This document shows positions 45,411-57,683 of a stretch of 64,000 nt of DNA, piece after piece. Position 1 is the first letter of the stretch. Each line of letters starts with the position of its first letter. A program made the position numbers and the translations under genes. The stretch lies in contig NC_072896.1 in the NCBI RefSeq assembly GCF_027943255.1, positions 48,262,501 through 48,326,500 of the forward strand. Reading direction: 5' to 3'. This stretch comes from Anastrepha obliqua (Eukaryota > Arthropoda > Insecta > Diptera > Tephritidae). The notes below the pieces were generated by a model. The model was given only the letters and a program-made list of their open reading frames with translations, was not told the DNA's origin and ran no database searches.

Positions 45411-48400
45411 ATATTAGAAAACTGTTTTTTTTTAACATTATAATGTGTAGTCCGACTTCAAAACTTACAGCCAATATGTCACGCACAAATACATTTGGTT
45501 AGGCGAGCACCATTTCGTGTCGCATGCTTTACCCTAATCGACTACAGAAATTAAATTGAACACTTTACCGTTAAACTTGAAGTCAATCAACTTAGGGACC
45601 AACTCGGCAGATATACTGTACTATATACACATAAACCACTGGAAATTATTAATATAATTTTGATCATAAATATTTCATATTCAAGCCGCTGTAAATTTAA
45701 AATTATAGAAAATATAATCCTTCGAAAATATTCTGATCCCACCATTATTATGATATATTGAAATAAGTATCAATTTCTCCTTGTCTTCTCCTGATATATA
45801 AACATATAAATTTGTGAAAAGATCTTAAACGCATGTATTATTAGCAAAATTCACCTCATTTTATTTTATAACTGACGAGTTAGCAATATTAACTCAATAT
45901 GAAAGCATAACAATGCAGAAAAATTATATGTATAACATACCCAAGATATGCCTCAAGGCTCATTCATTTTACCTATGTATGTAGCTTCCCGTCTCATCTC
46001 ATGTTAGGTTGAAAAGTATTTCATTTAATTACGATATTTGATAATAAGTATGTATGCATGTATTTAAATATATATGTATATATTTTAATATATGTATGTA
46101 TATATTATATATTCAATTAAAATGTAAACTTTAAAATTTATAGTAAATCATAATAATTAAAGAAATTGTTTTACAATTAACAGTCAGTGTTGGTTTTGTG
46201 TTTAATCCTCTTTTACTTTACGTTACGTTACGTTTACTTTAACTTTGCATCAAGTGGTTGCTTGCTATTTAATTTAGTTTTACGTTAAAATTTTATACTA
46301 GCGTACATTAAATTTAGATTTGTTTCATTTGTAATTGTAATTTAGCATTCGTTCTATCAAATATGTACTTATTTTGTTTTGTTAAATTAGTTATCATTAT
46401 GTTACGATTAATTTAATTTTACATAGATTTAAATGTATGTGGTAGATAATAAATTGTAATTTTTTTCTATTCTCCATTTAAATGTAATTTAGTTATGTAT
46501 GCTTTTTAAAGTATGTAGGTGTGTTTACAGTAATTTATTGTTATTGTATCTGGTATTTATATTAAATTTAATAATTACGTCAGGTTTTCTTGTTATAATA
46601 TTCTATTAGTTTATTTTTTTTTCTTTTCTGAGGCTCGCATCGGTGATATTTGCGAACACTAGCTACCACCATTTTGTTTCCGTTCCGTTTGAATAATATA
46701 AGAATCTTTAATGTTTTAGCTTAATCCTTGTAACATCTATTTTCGTCGTAAGCATGTTAATGTAACTGAACTGGTTCTCGAAGAAAATAAAAACAGAAAA
46801 TTGATTTTTTGGTGCTCACAAAAAGCAGGTAAATTCAAAAGTATAACCATAGCTTACATGGATGGTAAGTCTTATATGAAACCACGTCCAACATAAGTTA
46901 TTTATTTAAAGCACATTTTAAAGTAATTGTGGACATGACGATGTTAACAATTTAAACCAAAATACAAATGCACTCTTTTAAAAACTCGTACTTATCGCAA
47001 GGACAATTGCATCCCTTTTGAAAAACAATTTTACAAACCACCTTTTGTGTTTACTACTATTTTTGTTTATTTGCATTACTTTCGCGGACACCGTCACGTA
47101 AGTTGTAGTGGTAATTATCGTAGTAATAGTTATAAACTATATATAGACTACATCATTGATGACATATACTATTTCTAAATTAAAACATTCCGTTTATTTA
47201 CTCTTATCAACTTCAAATGTAATTTTTTGTTCATTTTCCTTTTTTTTTTGTCCTCTTGTTTCATTAAATTTTGATAAATTATTGTACGTAAACTATATTT
47301 GTAGGTAAATATATATTTGTATCTATATATATTGGCTCATTAATTCACTATTACTACACATAATTTTTGTTATCCTTCATAGGTTATAAAGTGAATTTAT
47401 GTGTTTACATTTCGTCTTCACCTATTCAATTTTTCTCATTTACATTCATCAAAATTAAAATAGTAATGCATATGTAGTTTTGTATATTATTAAGATATTG
47501 TAATTTACTATTTTTACTATAATTTTAGTTGTAACTAAACATCAAACCATAAGTGTTACCATAAGTTATATATGTATATTGGCGTATAAAATTTACGCAC
47601 ACAAAATAAAATTTTTAAATGAAATTTAACAATACTCTCTTGAAATTATAAAAAAGGGAAAATCAACTGGAACTGCCAGCTAGATTAGACTGTAGTGCCT
47701 TAAATGCGGCAAACGCACAGATATGCAACGAATTTACAGATCAACAAACTTCCTAATATAGAGAACTAAAAGTAAATATTACTGGGGAGTGAGATAAAAC
47801 AACTCCTTAAACACTAATAGCTTATTCAAATGATTAGGTACAACTTATAACACGTTAAGTATAAATGTATTCCCGAAAAATATGCATCTAAATTATTGTA
47901 TTGTGCCTAAAAGCGAGTTATTTTGGGCATTCATTCATTAATTCATGCAAAAATAAATAACTCAAATAATTCAAAATAAGGGCGCTACCACATATGCCCA
48001 TTTTTTCTACAGTCTCGCATATCCGTATTGCTGTACCAGTTGATTTATTCTATCAAATTTATACTAGATTAATGTGAACAGTTTACGATTTGTTCTCTAA
48101 AATCTTTCAAATCATGAATTTACTTTTTGCTTGTGATTTTAAGCTACGATTTATGTTTACTCTGTGTCTGTGTATAACGGATGGTAGCAGTGTTTATGTA
48201 TGTATGTTAAGTGCCTAATGCTTCTTGCTTTATGTTTATGCCTTCACATATTTTTATATTCTTTGTCCTTTTTCCTCAATATAAGTAATGTATGTATATA
48301 AACTTTATATTTAGTATTTGTTTATGTAGTATATATAGTTAGTAATTAATTTCAACAACTGAACTGAATGAATAGACGCTAAGCTTAAATTTAATCTTGT

Positions 48401-48492
48401 TTCACACATACAAGGCCGAAAGGCAGCGTTCACTAGTTCGGCGAGGACGCTGCAAGTTGGGCGCTTTAAGTGTGTGTTTCGACTAATGCGTC
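45411..48492 (-). other. Hrb27C: Probable long 3' UTR and downstream region of Hrb27C
   Basis: More than 3 kb with no coding capacity, directly behind the Hrb27C stop codon. Rich in T/A and (ATGT)n tracts (46045-46105). Several AATAAA words occur on the minus strand (for example near 46613, 47067 and 47193), so the 3' end cannot be fixed. Long 3' UTRs are common in Drosophila RNA-binding protein genes; extending this to the present gene is inference. Confidence 0.45.
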
Positions 48493-50890
48493 TTAGACTG
48501 CCTGTGAGGCAGCGTATGGTGGTTGTGTTGCACTGTCATTTCCATACGCTGAACGCGGCCCGGCGCCATAATTCGAAGCACCGCCATCTGGTTTGTAGCT
48601 GGTGTAGTCATAGTCATAACCAGAGCCGTAACCGCCGTAGTCATACTCCGAGCCCGATTTTGAAGCGGAATTACCCGGACCAGTACGTGGCATTCCGCCT
48701 ACGGGGCCAGTTGTCGAGGGACCTCCTGCTCCCCACGTTTGAGCGCGCGAATACATATCTGTAGCGCTTCCGGCAGCAGCGCCTGGTGCTCCTGTTGGAC
48801 CAGCCGAGTTGGGTGGTATATTCCACGAATTCCAACTGCCACCGCCTGAAGGACCAGATGGCCCGCCAGTTGAAGTTGAATTGTACATATCATAACCTCC
48901 ATATCCTTGGGTTTGTTGGGGACCAGCAGCATAGTTTGACCATTGTGGTGGTGGTCCTTGGGGGCCTGGTGGTGCTCCCCAACCTTGGTAAGAACCAGGA
49001 CCACTGTTCCCATATCCATAGCCTTGTTGTTGTGGCGAAGTGCCCCAGCCTTGGTAGCCTGGCATCATATTCGGCGCACCAATTGGCATATTAAGTGGTG
49101 GTCCTCCCATTTGGCCGTTCTGACCTTGCATCATGTTAATTGGAGCATGATGAGGGCCCCAGTGGTTGCACTCGTTACCAAGTTTGCCATAACCACCACT
49201 AACATTACTGTTATTAGCGTTTTGGCCACCAGATCCATCACGAGGTTCCGCCTTTTTAATTTCCACCTATGAAATAAAAATTAAATATTTATTTATAACT
49301 CTTCTTGATACATTTTTGAATTTGTTTTAAAGTCAACAAATAAGTAAGTGAATCAAATTTGTACTGGTAGAAAAAAAGGCCGTATGGGTAGGCTTTATAC
49401 CAAAAATAATAATATGGATATCTATATCATTTTAGTTAACGATCAATATTGTTTATTTTTGTTTTTAGCGCAATTGTATGTAAATCCAAATGAGAGGTTA
49501 TCGGTCAATATTTCTATATTTTTAAATTTCTTCACAGTTATCTTTTCTAATCATTGCAATATCGTTGAGGGTAAGTGGAATTAAAGACCTGGGTGTAAAC
49601 TTTCACTCCAAGATTATTTTCGTTAACCATATTATTACATTATAACTGAATCGTATCAAACACGCATACTTTTGTTAGGCGCCACAGTTCAGATTTCACA
49701 GACCCGTATACGCTGGAGCTTTTGTCTGGTTTCCATACTATGCATGCCATGTTGTTAGGGTTGAGATAATTCAGAAAACCATCCCATCTCCGCCTATGAA
49801 TCTAGATGCCTATTAATAAATTTAAAATCTCTGGATAGTAGGAGAATAATGGTATTTTTTATACTGTCTCCGTGGTGTTGTTGATTGTTCTAATCTCCTC
49901 GCGATGATTTTCTTTAATACTCCCATCAGATCTCTTGGTTGCTCAGAGCTTTTCTTTGTAAGTCTTCTTAGGTCTCTGTATACTCAAAAAACTCCTATGA
50001 CCTAAGCCTTAATTCAGTTCAATAGAAACTCAAAATATGTCTGAATTAATAGTTCAGTTTCAAAAAATCGCTGTATGCATTATTTCAATGTCTATTATAA
50101 GTAGTTTAAATAAAATTTCGGCTTATTCTTATTTACATTTAAAATACGTAAGTCTTAGACCATAAGTGTGTCTTGATGACAACCACCCTACCTAGACCAT
50201 AAGAATATTTTTATATTGTATTAATGCGCTAAGCAAATAAATTATCACGGTTTTTTCTTTCATTAAAAAAAAAATCGATGACTAAGGTGAACCTGTCGTC
50301 GACCAATCATCAAATAGTCAATGAAATAATAAAAAAATCGAATAAAACAAGAGACATGTGGGTTAAATACGATTAATCAGTTTTTTAGTACTCACTTGCT
50401 TTCCATTAAGATTGATGTAGCGTTCATTAGTAACATGTTCCACCGATGATTCTTCTTCAAAGGATAGAAAGCCAAATCCTCGCGATTTTTTCTTCTCTTG
50501 GTCATACATGATCACGACCTCAGTTACTTTGCCATACCGTCCAAAGAAAGTACGTAAATCCGTCTCAGTAACATTGGACGGCAAACCACCAAGGAATACT
50601 TTATAGCCGCCTCCTTTTTTAGGTTTCTGCAGTGTACGTGGGTTACACGGTTTTGGATCAATTGTACGGCCGTCAAGAGTATGAGGCCCACTCTGTAGTA
50701 CATGGCTTACATTTGCCGGATCCGCAAATGTCACAAAGCCGAATCCGCGCGAACGACCACTCTCGTTGTTCTTCATTACGACGCAATCAATAATCTCTCC
50801 AAAACGGCAGAAATAACGTGAAAGATTTTCCTGCGTCGTCTCCCACGATAGACCGCCAACAAACAGTTTTCCCCTCTCATCCTCCTCCAT
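48493..50890 (-). CDS. Hrb27C: Hrb27C (hrp48), hnRNP A/B-type RNA-binding protein
   Basis: Nuclear/cytoplasmic hnRNP that regulates splicing (P-element third intron), mRNA localisation and translation (oskar, gurken) in Drosophila. Coding parts are complement(48493-49266, 50396-50890), phase 0. The donor is CAA|gtgagt and the acceptor ttcatag|GTGGAAATT. The product is 422 aa against about 421 in Drosophila. It starts MEEDERGKLFVGGLSWET. RRM1 is about 8-82 (RNP2 LFVGGL, RNP1 RGFGFVTF) and RRM2 about 97-172 (RNP2 VFLGGL, RNP1 RGFGFLSF), joined by 'DPKPCNPRTLQKPKKGGGYK'. The second exon gives a long Gly/Pro/Asn/Gln/Tyr-rich low-complexity tail, a prion-like domain of about 250 residues ending in 'PPYAASQAV'. 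The RRM exon is strongly conserved; the tail is less so. A small 5' UTR intron lies just upstream. Confidence 0.97.
49267..50395 (-). other. Hrb27C: Hrb27C coding intron, 1129 bp
   Basis: AT-rich with no transposon or RNA gene that I can see. Drosophila Hrb27C is known for multiple transcript forms; whether this intron is alternatively used is unknown. Confidence 0.7.
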
Positions 50891-50904
50891 GATCTTCTGA
50901 GGAC

Positions 50905-50967
50905 TCTTTTTGAATTAAAGTGATATTTTAGTTAGAATATGGAAATTATATAAAAAAGATTTCTTAC
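50905..50967 (-). other. Hrb27C: Hrb27C 5' UTR intron (about 60 bp) and upstream exon
   Basis: The minus strand has donor CAACT|gtaagaaatc (gt at 50966-50967) and a pyrimidine-rich stretch ending in 'aattcaaaaag' about 15 bases before the ATG. The upstream exon would start near 51000-51130. The exact acceptor is one of several overlapping AGs. Confidence 0.55.
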
Positions 50968-51130
50968 AGTTGCTGTTGTTGAAATCGTTTTTAGGCCGTT
51001 ACTTCTTCTGTTACTTCCGTAAAGTTTTCTATACTTTCGTTGCCTTGTTTGTCACCGATTTCAGTACTTTTACCACCGTTGTAACTCGTGAGTAGTTTGG
51101 CTAGTTTTTTCTGTAGTTTTTTTTTTAGCG

Positions 51131-53569
51131 TTAATGTTGTTTTAGCAAAATATAGCTAGCTTAAGGTGAATAAACTCCGACTTCTTAAGGGGTTTGCATA
51201 TGCTATATCCACACTTTTTGGGTGTTTTAGCTAAGAAAACCAAAGCCACGCCTTCAACACGTAACTTTCTAAATAAGGTTTAACATTGGAAGAAAGAAAC
51301 GTGAATGATGAAGAGTTTACATGTAAAAAGAAAACAAATTAAAATAACTCGTTCTAATGTAAAAATAAGGGCGCCGTAAAATTTAGTGAAGTTGAACTCT
51401 AGAAATATTGAGTGGAAGCCCAGCATACACCTGCATTAACACACTCAATACAATTTACACAACCACTTCTATGATAGTACCTATTGCTTTAACAACTTAT
51501 GAGACAAATGTTCAGAATTATGATTGTAGTTTTATCAAAATAAGAATTCAATACCGAATGCTTTGCCCTGCTTTCAACAGACTAACTTAACATAAAAACC
51601 AAAACTAAAACATTACGGAGAACACAGATTTATCGTTTGGCAACACCAGTATGCGAAAAAATTGACGTACCTGGCTCCGAAATATTCACCTCAAAGATAG
51701 TTATTCACCACTAGCGGCATTTCTATCCAAAAACAAAATGGAAGTCGCATGAATGCTTCATCAATAAAATCACATAGTAAAATGCAAATAATTAGTATAG
51801 ACAAACTAGCAGGTTGATTCTTTCACAAAAGAAAAAAATAAAAATGTTAGATATTATTTAAGTGTAAATCGTAGGAAAATACTTAAACCGCCACATATGT
51901 AAAATATAACCTATAAAATCAAATTGAACAATATTCAGCTTCGTCACAAAATGGGGCAAATACATACTAACACAAACCCATACGTATGTACATGTAAAAT
52001 ACAATGAATGGAATGCCTATGTCAACTCGTTAAGGATTGGACGATTTACCGGTCGCTAAATACGTCCACATTACCTTTTTTCTATAGAGATATTAACAAA
52101 ATTATTATTGATATCCCTTGATGCGCATTAATATCTATTTTTTTAATAGACGACGCTGCATATATGTATAATTAATGTACATACTTGCGTAAATGGCCGA
52201 CTCGGACTACGAGTTGTGCCGTGTATACACGGTATACATATTTGTAAGTAGAGGTGTGTGAATCGTGTGGATATACATAGTATTTTTATGTATAGAATAA
52301 AACGAGGAATTTTTCGCTTTCCACACAAGTCTCTGGCACACATTGTACTATGCAAACAGCCAAATTTTATACATTCTACTGAAAAACAAAAATATATCAC
52401 GAGAAGGTAACCGCCTCATTGCTCTACATTTTACTCCAAATTAATGATTCCGTTATCGTGATCGTGGTTTCTGCCATCAATGTGGCCATTTCTGTATACG
52501 CCAACATAAGCACTCTTTTTAACAAAACACTACTGTGCATAAACCAATAAAGAAAAATTGGCTCCGAGGGTCGCCAGCTACCAGCTTGCTGCTTCACAAA
52601 ATTCCGACACCCGAAAGCGTTATATAAAGTCCTTAAACCTTAAATATTTTATTCTCACCGTTTCCGCCAAGTGTTCGTCTGCGAGAATCTCAATTTATTC
52701 GCACTGCAAATTCACTAAATTTAAGTTTTTTCCTTAAAAAACTAGCTTATAATTAATTGTATGATTTGATGCATACGATTATAACCTAACTTAAAAAAAT
52801 GATTTCGACAAACTGAAACGCTGCATGCAGGAGGTGAGTTTTCCCTGTACTGAACTGTGGTGAAACAGTCTACGTCGCAGAGTACAATGACTGCTTGTCC
52901 AGTGTTATCTATATATCTTTCCCTTTTCTTCGTGTGTGTTATATAGTCCGGCAATATTCTGCCACGTTTTGAAAAATTTTCCCTCCACAAATTGCTCTTA
53001 TGTTCCAGCGAGAGTGTCAAGCATTAACCCTTGTGTAGTCAAATTTTCTTCTTTTCAATATTATAATGCACGAATCTCATTGACCATATTTTAAAGAAAA
53101 TATTGCAAAAAATATATAATATTTGTAAATAGAAAATAAGAATTTTCTGATGTAATGAAAGTTATAAAAATATATATTTCTGCTCTAATTTGTTTAACCT
53201 ATGGTCAGGCAATCGTTCATAGGCGAGAACTGACATTGTAACCTAAAGCAAGATATACCCATGCACACTTGTATGCATATTTCGTCGAACGTCAATTCAC
53301 AAATAAGCAAACTATAGTAAGCAGTATGTAAGTAACAGTATGGCTTGCAATTTATTATTTACTACATTATGATTTTTCTTTTTTTATTTATAATTATACC
53401 TTTTTTTTATGCATGCTGTATCTTTTTTAATAATTTTCATCTCTTTCAAAATATTTCTCTCCTGAAAGATTTCAATAAAATTGCGCCAAAATTCATAATC
53501 ATCGATTGCTAAGGTGCGCACGGTACGTTCCTCATTGACACATCTTGAAGGATGAAGTTTTGTCTGCAT
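51131..53569. other. Upstream region of Hrb27C
   Basis: No coding region supported. It probably contains the promoter and perhaps further 5' UTR exons. The stretches at 52430-52730 and 52800-53000 are less AT-rich than average. Confidence 0.4.
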
Positions 53570-53690
53570 TGGACACTATACATGCTGAGAAGGAGCGGTA
53601 CACTAGACAAGTCTAGTTTACTGAGGCGCCAGCCCTAGGTCGCGAAAACTCCGGGTCATTCCGGTAACGTAGAACTGGCACGCTCATATC
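53570..53690 (+). repeat. Repeat-P fragment
   Basis: 'agtttactgaggcgccagcc', 'ctaggtcgcgaaaactccgg' and 'ccggtaacgtagaactgg' match the repeat interrupted at 60718-62420. Confidence 0.65.
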
Positions 53691-54480
53691 TATTTCAATA
53701 ATGGGCAGGCAATTTTAAACATTTAAATTTTTCGGATATATGTTTGCAGATCCAATATTTTGTTTTCATTTAATTTTTTTTTATCTTTTGGATTCAGTAG
53801 TATATTAAGCTCATAGGGAACTAGGGAAATGTTTACTGTTATATTATTTTTACTATTATTATTATAGTTAGTATGACTTTTTTATATTACGGTAAAATTT
53901 TCTCTAGATAATATTTCTTTTGATATCCACTAGAAATGAAAAGGTGTTTAAGTGGTACTTGTTACTTTTAAACTATCAAATTCTCTTACCCCTGGCCCCG
54001 ACATGTGGACGCTGATCGCATGCAAATCATCTCATACGATATAATGCAAATAGAAACTGCTCTTCGCAGACCTTATACAACAAGTCGAAGAACTTATGAC
54101 ATGACGTTTATCGCATGCAATGTGTTGTTAATTTGGTATTTTGACCACCTTGCGAAAATTTGCACAATTTTATAAAATCAAAAGAGAAATTTAAAAATAA
54201 TTTGTTCCTTTTACTTTATTCTTTTTATTTAATATTTTTATCCCATAAGAAGATTGATTTACATACATTTTTTTCGCTTAATAAACTTTTGTTTTACTCG
54301 AAAGGGATTTGTACGCAAGTTTTTTTTAAATTAAAAGTTATGCGATGAAATGCCCACGATAGTTCATCGCAAATGAAAATGAAGCAATTAATTTCCCATA
54401 ACGCTAGCAGCTTTAGAGATGGTAGCGATTGAATCTTTCGACCATTCCATCTGATTACATCTGCAAAGATGTTGAACGTG
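53691..54480. other. AT-rich spacer
   Basis: Nothing recognised. The frame at 54160-54348 is low-complexity. Confidence 0.45.
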
Positions 54481-54499
54481 GTTTCCTAATTCTCATCAA

Positions 54500-55260
54500 T
54501 GAAAACTGCGGATTCGAAGTTTCTTCCTTGGGCTGAATGCAACTCTAAAAGTACTCCAAACCGAGTCATCCAGATCTGCACAAAAACCTCAGCAATGGTT
54601 TTGGCCGCATGGTCTGGTCAAGTCGCTTGTTGCAAACGGACCGCCACATTCATAGCTCAAATGATGAACCCTCGTTATATAGCTGCAATCTTCCAGAACT
54701 TCAATCATTTGGACCTTTCCTCTATAACACAAGTTCGCCTATACGATACTCGAGATGGTTTCTCTCCACCGTATTTTGCTTCATTTCGCCCGAGCTTCTG
54801 TTCGGTTGGCTACGTGGTATTCGACAACTGTGTACAATATGTCTAGCCTTACCGCAGTTGAAACACTTTTCATCCGAGCTGCTGAATCTTAGGTAAGAAC
54901 TGAGTTTGAGGTAAGGACTACCTCTTAGTTCTCCTAATTGTTTCTTCCCACGAGGTAGGCTCTTCAACTTGAACCCGATGGACTTTGGGCACTGGCTTGC
55001 TTAAGAGAGCTACTGTTTCCTATAACAGTGCAAAATAAACTGTTTCAGCAAATGTATCTTCCGGTGTTAAGTTTGACCCGCTTGGTGTTCGGATTTCGCA
55101 TACTTATTATGCATGCTTAGAACTTCATCTTTTCCATAAAATGTACTGTTTCTTTTGCATACGCCAAATGCGTAAAACAAGGTCTCATTTGTCCTCTGAC
55201 AGCAATGCGTCAGTTCCATCTGGAACATTAGCTGCCTTTACGTTACGCCCATAACGTCTC
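54500..55260 (-). pseudogene. Decayed retroelement gag-like region with a CCHC knuckle
   Basis: The minus strand at 54722-54967 encodes a basic stretch and one zinc knuckle, 'CFNCGKARHIVHSC' (C-x2-C-x4-H-x4-C), of the kind found in retroviral-type or Copia-like Gag proteins of LTR retrotransposons. Upstream (54970-55260) the complement gives further short conserved-looking pieces ('NVPDGTDALLSEDK') broken by stops. No LTRs, protease or polymerase are visible, so the family is uncertain. Confidence 0.6.
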
Positions 55261-55590
55261 TCTATTGCTGCCATTAGACTCCCATAGTTACCTCTATTGG
55301 CTTCTGGATCTCCTGCAGTACTTCGGCGGCGGAGGCTTTAAGCGAGACTACGAACGACGTAACCTTGTTTGCATTGCTCTAGTGATTTGTTGTTGCTGTT
55401 GTTTCGAACTGGAGCTTAAATATTGGAAATGGTAAAGTGCCGCCGAAGGATGGAGCTTTTACTTTGGGACCACTGGTTGAAATATTTGGACGATTCAATT
55501 TTGGTTCACTCAGCCTCAATTGCTTCTAGTTGCAACGTCATATGTGTATTCTCTGCTTCTAATTTGGACATACGTGTATTCCGTTTTTGC
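55261..55590. other. Spacer between retroelement relics
   Basis: Moderate GC content and short open frames on the plus strand without recognisable domains. Probably further retroelement debris. Confidence 0.35.
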
Positions 55591-56032
55591 AGCTGCGTAT
55601 TTCGACGATAACCGCTTACGCCTTCTTCCTCTGCTACTACCAGCTGGTACAGCATCGAATACTTTCAGAGCCGGAGCGTTAGTTGAAGTCGCCAAGTACG
55701 ACTTTTATGCCGTGAACGGGGCAGCGCTCATAGGAACGTTCCAGGCGCTCATAGAAGGAATCTTTGGACACATCGTCCTTCTCTTCCGTCGGGGCGTAAG
55801 CGCAAATGTGCGATACGTTAAAAAATCGCTCATTGATGCAGATTATTTACGTGGCGGGTCCCTAACCCAGCGCACAACCAGCTATGCTGGGATGCTTCGC
55901 CTTCTCACGTTGGCTTGTTCCCGTACGGATGTTCGGAAGCAGAGGATACTTGGGCTAATCCCGGAAGTTGTTAACTGCTTGAACCATATGTGGAAGAATC
56001 GTTCTGGTCAATGCAGCAACGAGTTTCACTGA
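55591..56032 (-). pseudogene. LINE-C (RTE-like) relic: endonuclease piece joined to C-terminal piece
   Basis: Going along the minus strand, 55690-55830 encodes the end of an AP-endonuclease domain: 'NVSHICAYAPTEEKDDVSKD', 'FYERLERSYERCP' and 'VVLGDFN', the last being the metal-binding GDFN motif. It then passes at about 55680 straight to 'APALKVFDAVPAGSSRGRRK', the C-terminal end seen also at 3660-3850. The whole reverse transcriptase is missing between them. Several stops occur upstream. Confidence 0.72.
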
Positions 56033-56599
56033 TGGCAAAATAGATTATGTGTATTTGAGTCGAATGCAGAAAATAAATGGAATTTAAACACTACGGTACG
56101 TTTTACATATAATGTCAGTCAAACGCGTTACCACAACGGGCACAAAGGACCCATTGTGGCAGTCCTATTAGGCATAAGCTATTGCGGCGAATTAATAACA
56201 TTTGAATTGAACAGTTCTTCTTCCATATCGTTCTTTTAAAAATGTGTTTCATTTGCAGACCTTTCATATGCTATTAAGCTACTCTTTTTCTTCCATATAA
56301 AGAAAAAATCGAAGAAGTACTTCGTATGACAGAAAAAGCGTGACATCTTGGTGAAAAAATGCACTCCTGCTTTTTCACAGCAGAAATATACACGGGGCAC
56401 TACCAATTTGTAGTCACAAGCAAACTTATTCGCCTACAGAGCCCACAATTCATTATAACTTGCATAAAATTGCTCATGCAGCATTGTACTTAAGTCAACC
56501 CCTATAAGCCATTTAAATGTATGACAACACAAATCAGCTGTTAGTTGTTGGGTTATCGAATTTCGTTAAGCTACCGCCACATGCTCATGCATTTGCTGT
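56033..56599. other. Spacer, nothing recognised
   Basis: No gene or element supported. Confidence 0.4.
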
Positions 56600-56753
56600 C
56601 CAGCAGCTTATATGTGTGCGTGTCGGGTGACACACGTAGTTCTTTCGTGCCACACATACTTGTTGTCTGCTTTTGCATAATGAAAATCAAAAATTTTAGA
56701 TTTTTTATTGGGCAAGCGTCATGCACCCGACACGCACACATATAAGCTGCTGG
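56600..56753. repeat. Perfect 30-bp inverted repeat with a 94-bp loop
   Basis: 56600-56629 and 56724-56753 are exact inverted copies (start 'ccagcagcttatatgtgtgc'). It may be a small MITE or a hairpin. No target duplication is obvious. Confidence 0.85.
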
Positions 56754-56879
56754 AGCTTGTCGCCGTATCTTTAGAATATTATTTGTAACATTATCAGACC
56801 TATGATCTCGATAACTCGTTAACATTTTATTGAGTAAAAAAAAAAAATGTATAGATGCAAAAGACGCGACCGAACTTAT

Positions 56880-57425
56880 AATACGTTCACATGTAAGAAG
56901 ATTATCATGATTAACTCCCAATTCGTAATTAAAAAGCGAGATTTCCAATACAAAATTTCTCTCACAAAATCTGTTTTCTGTGTTATAGATAATTATTTTT
57001 ACGAATGTCGAAGTAAAAACTAAATAAAATGAATGCCGGCAAAGAATACAGGTTTGTAGACATAATTCTAATAAAATTTTTGTTGGGTATTATTAACTAT
57101 GCATTCATATAATGGGAAAAGCAGGTATCCATAAACGCTTTGTCCTCTTATTACTTATTATAAAATGTAATATAGGATTTCGAATGCGTCTTGATGCTAT
57201 ACGTTTTTGAAATCTCAATAAACGGCGTTTACGGATTTCCTCCAACTGTTTGTTACTAGCAAAACTCCAAAATATTCCACCAAAGCAATTTCTATGACGA
57301 AAAACCTTTCAAAATAGTATTGACAACTGATTATCAATTTTGGAGGTAATATGCCGTATGTGAACTGGTAGATTAATTTTGTGGATTTATTTCTAATTAC
57401 TGCATATGTGAAAGTACTTTTAGTC
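56880..57425 (-). mobile_element. Harbinger-like MITE/relic, copy 2
   Basis: Complementary, diverged copy of 4045-4553 bounded by 'acgttcacatgtaa' and 'catatgtgaaagt'. Read on the minus strand, one block codes for an Arg-rich stretch and 'KRLWIPAFPII' before a stop. This recalls the start of PIF/Harbinger transposases; the link is weak. Confidence 0.55.
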
Positions 57426-57683
57426 CTCTAGAATATTAGTGAATGCATCTCTGAAAGAAACATATCTGTTCTCTTTGTTAAAATTCCGACGGTCAGAAAT
57501 TGATTTGTAAAGAGCAGCCAACTTAAAGACATTGATTTAAGTTCAATTTCGGTTTACTTGGATAAATGTCGAATAACTTTATTTATTGAATTTCTTGCGA
57601 TAATTATTTTAGTCGAAGTGTTTTAAGGAAAGTAAAAAGGTTTAGCAAACTAGTGCTTCAACCGTTCTCAACAAGTGCTCGAA

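Noticed and set aside
45229..45486. 85-codon minus-strand open frame with a plausible-looking sequence
   Set aside because: It overlaps a diverged copy of the SINE-like repeat, which explains the less AT-rich composition.
48474..49272. Plus-strand open frames up to 109 codons over the Hrb27C second exon
   Set aside because: They come from the biased Gly/Pro/Gln codons of the Hrb27C tail on the other strand.
54499..54896. Plus-strand frames of 95-115 codons
   Set aside because: They are antisense to the zinc-knuckle Gag-like relic and show no domain.
57675..57683. Wee1 start three codons earlier (GTG-led)
   Set aside because: The codon is GTG; the ATG at 57684 is the first normal start in the frame.
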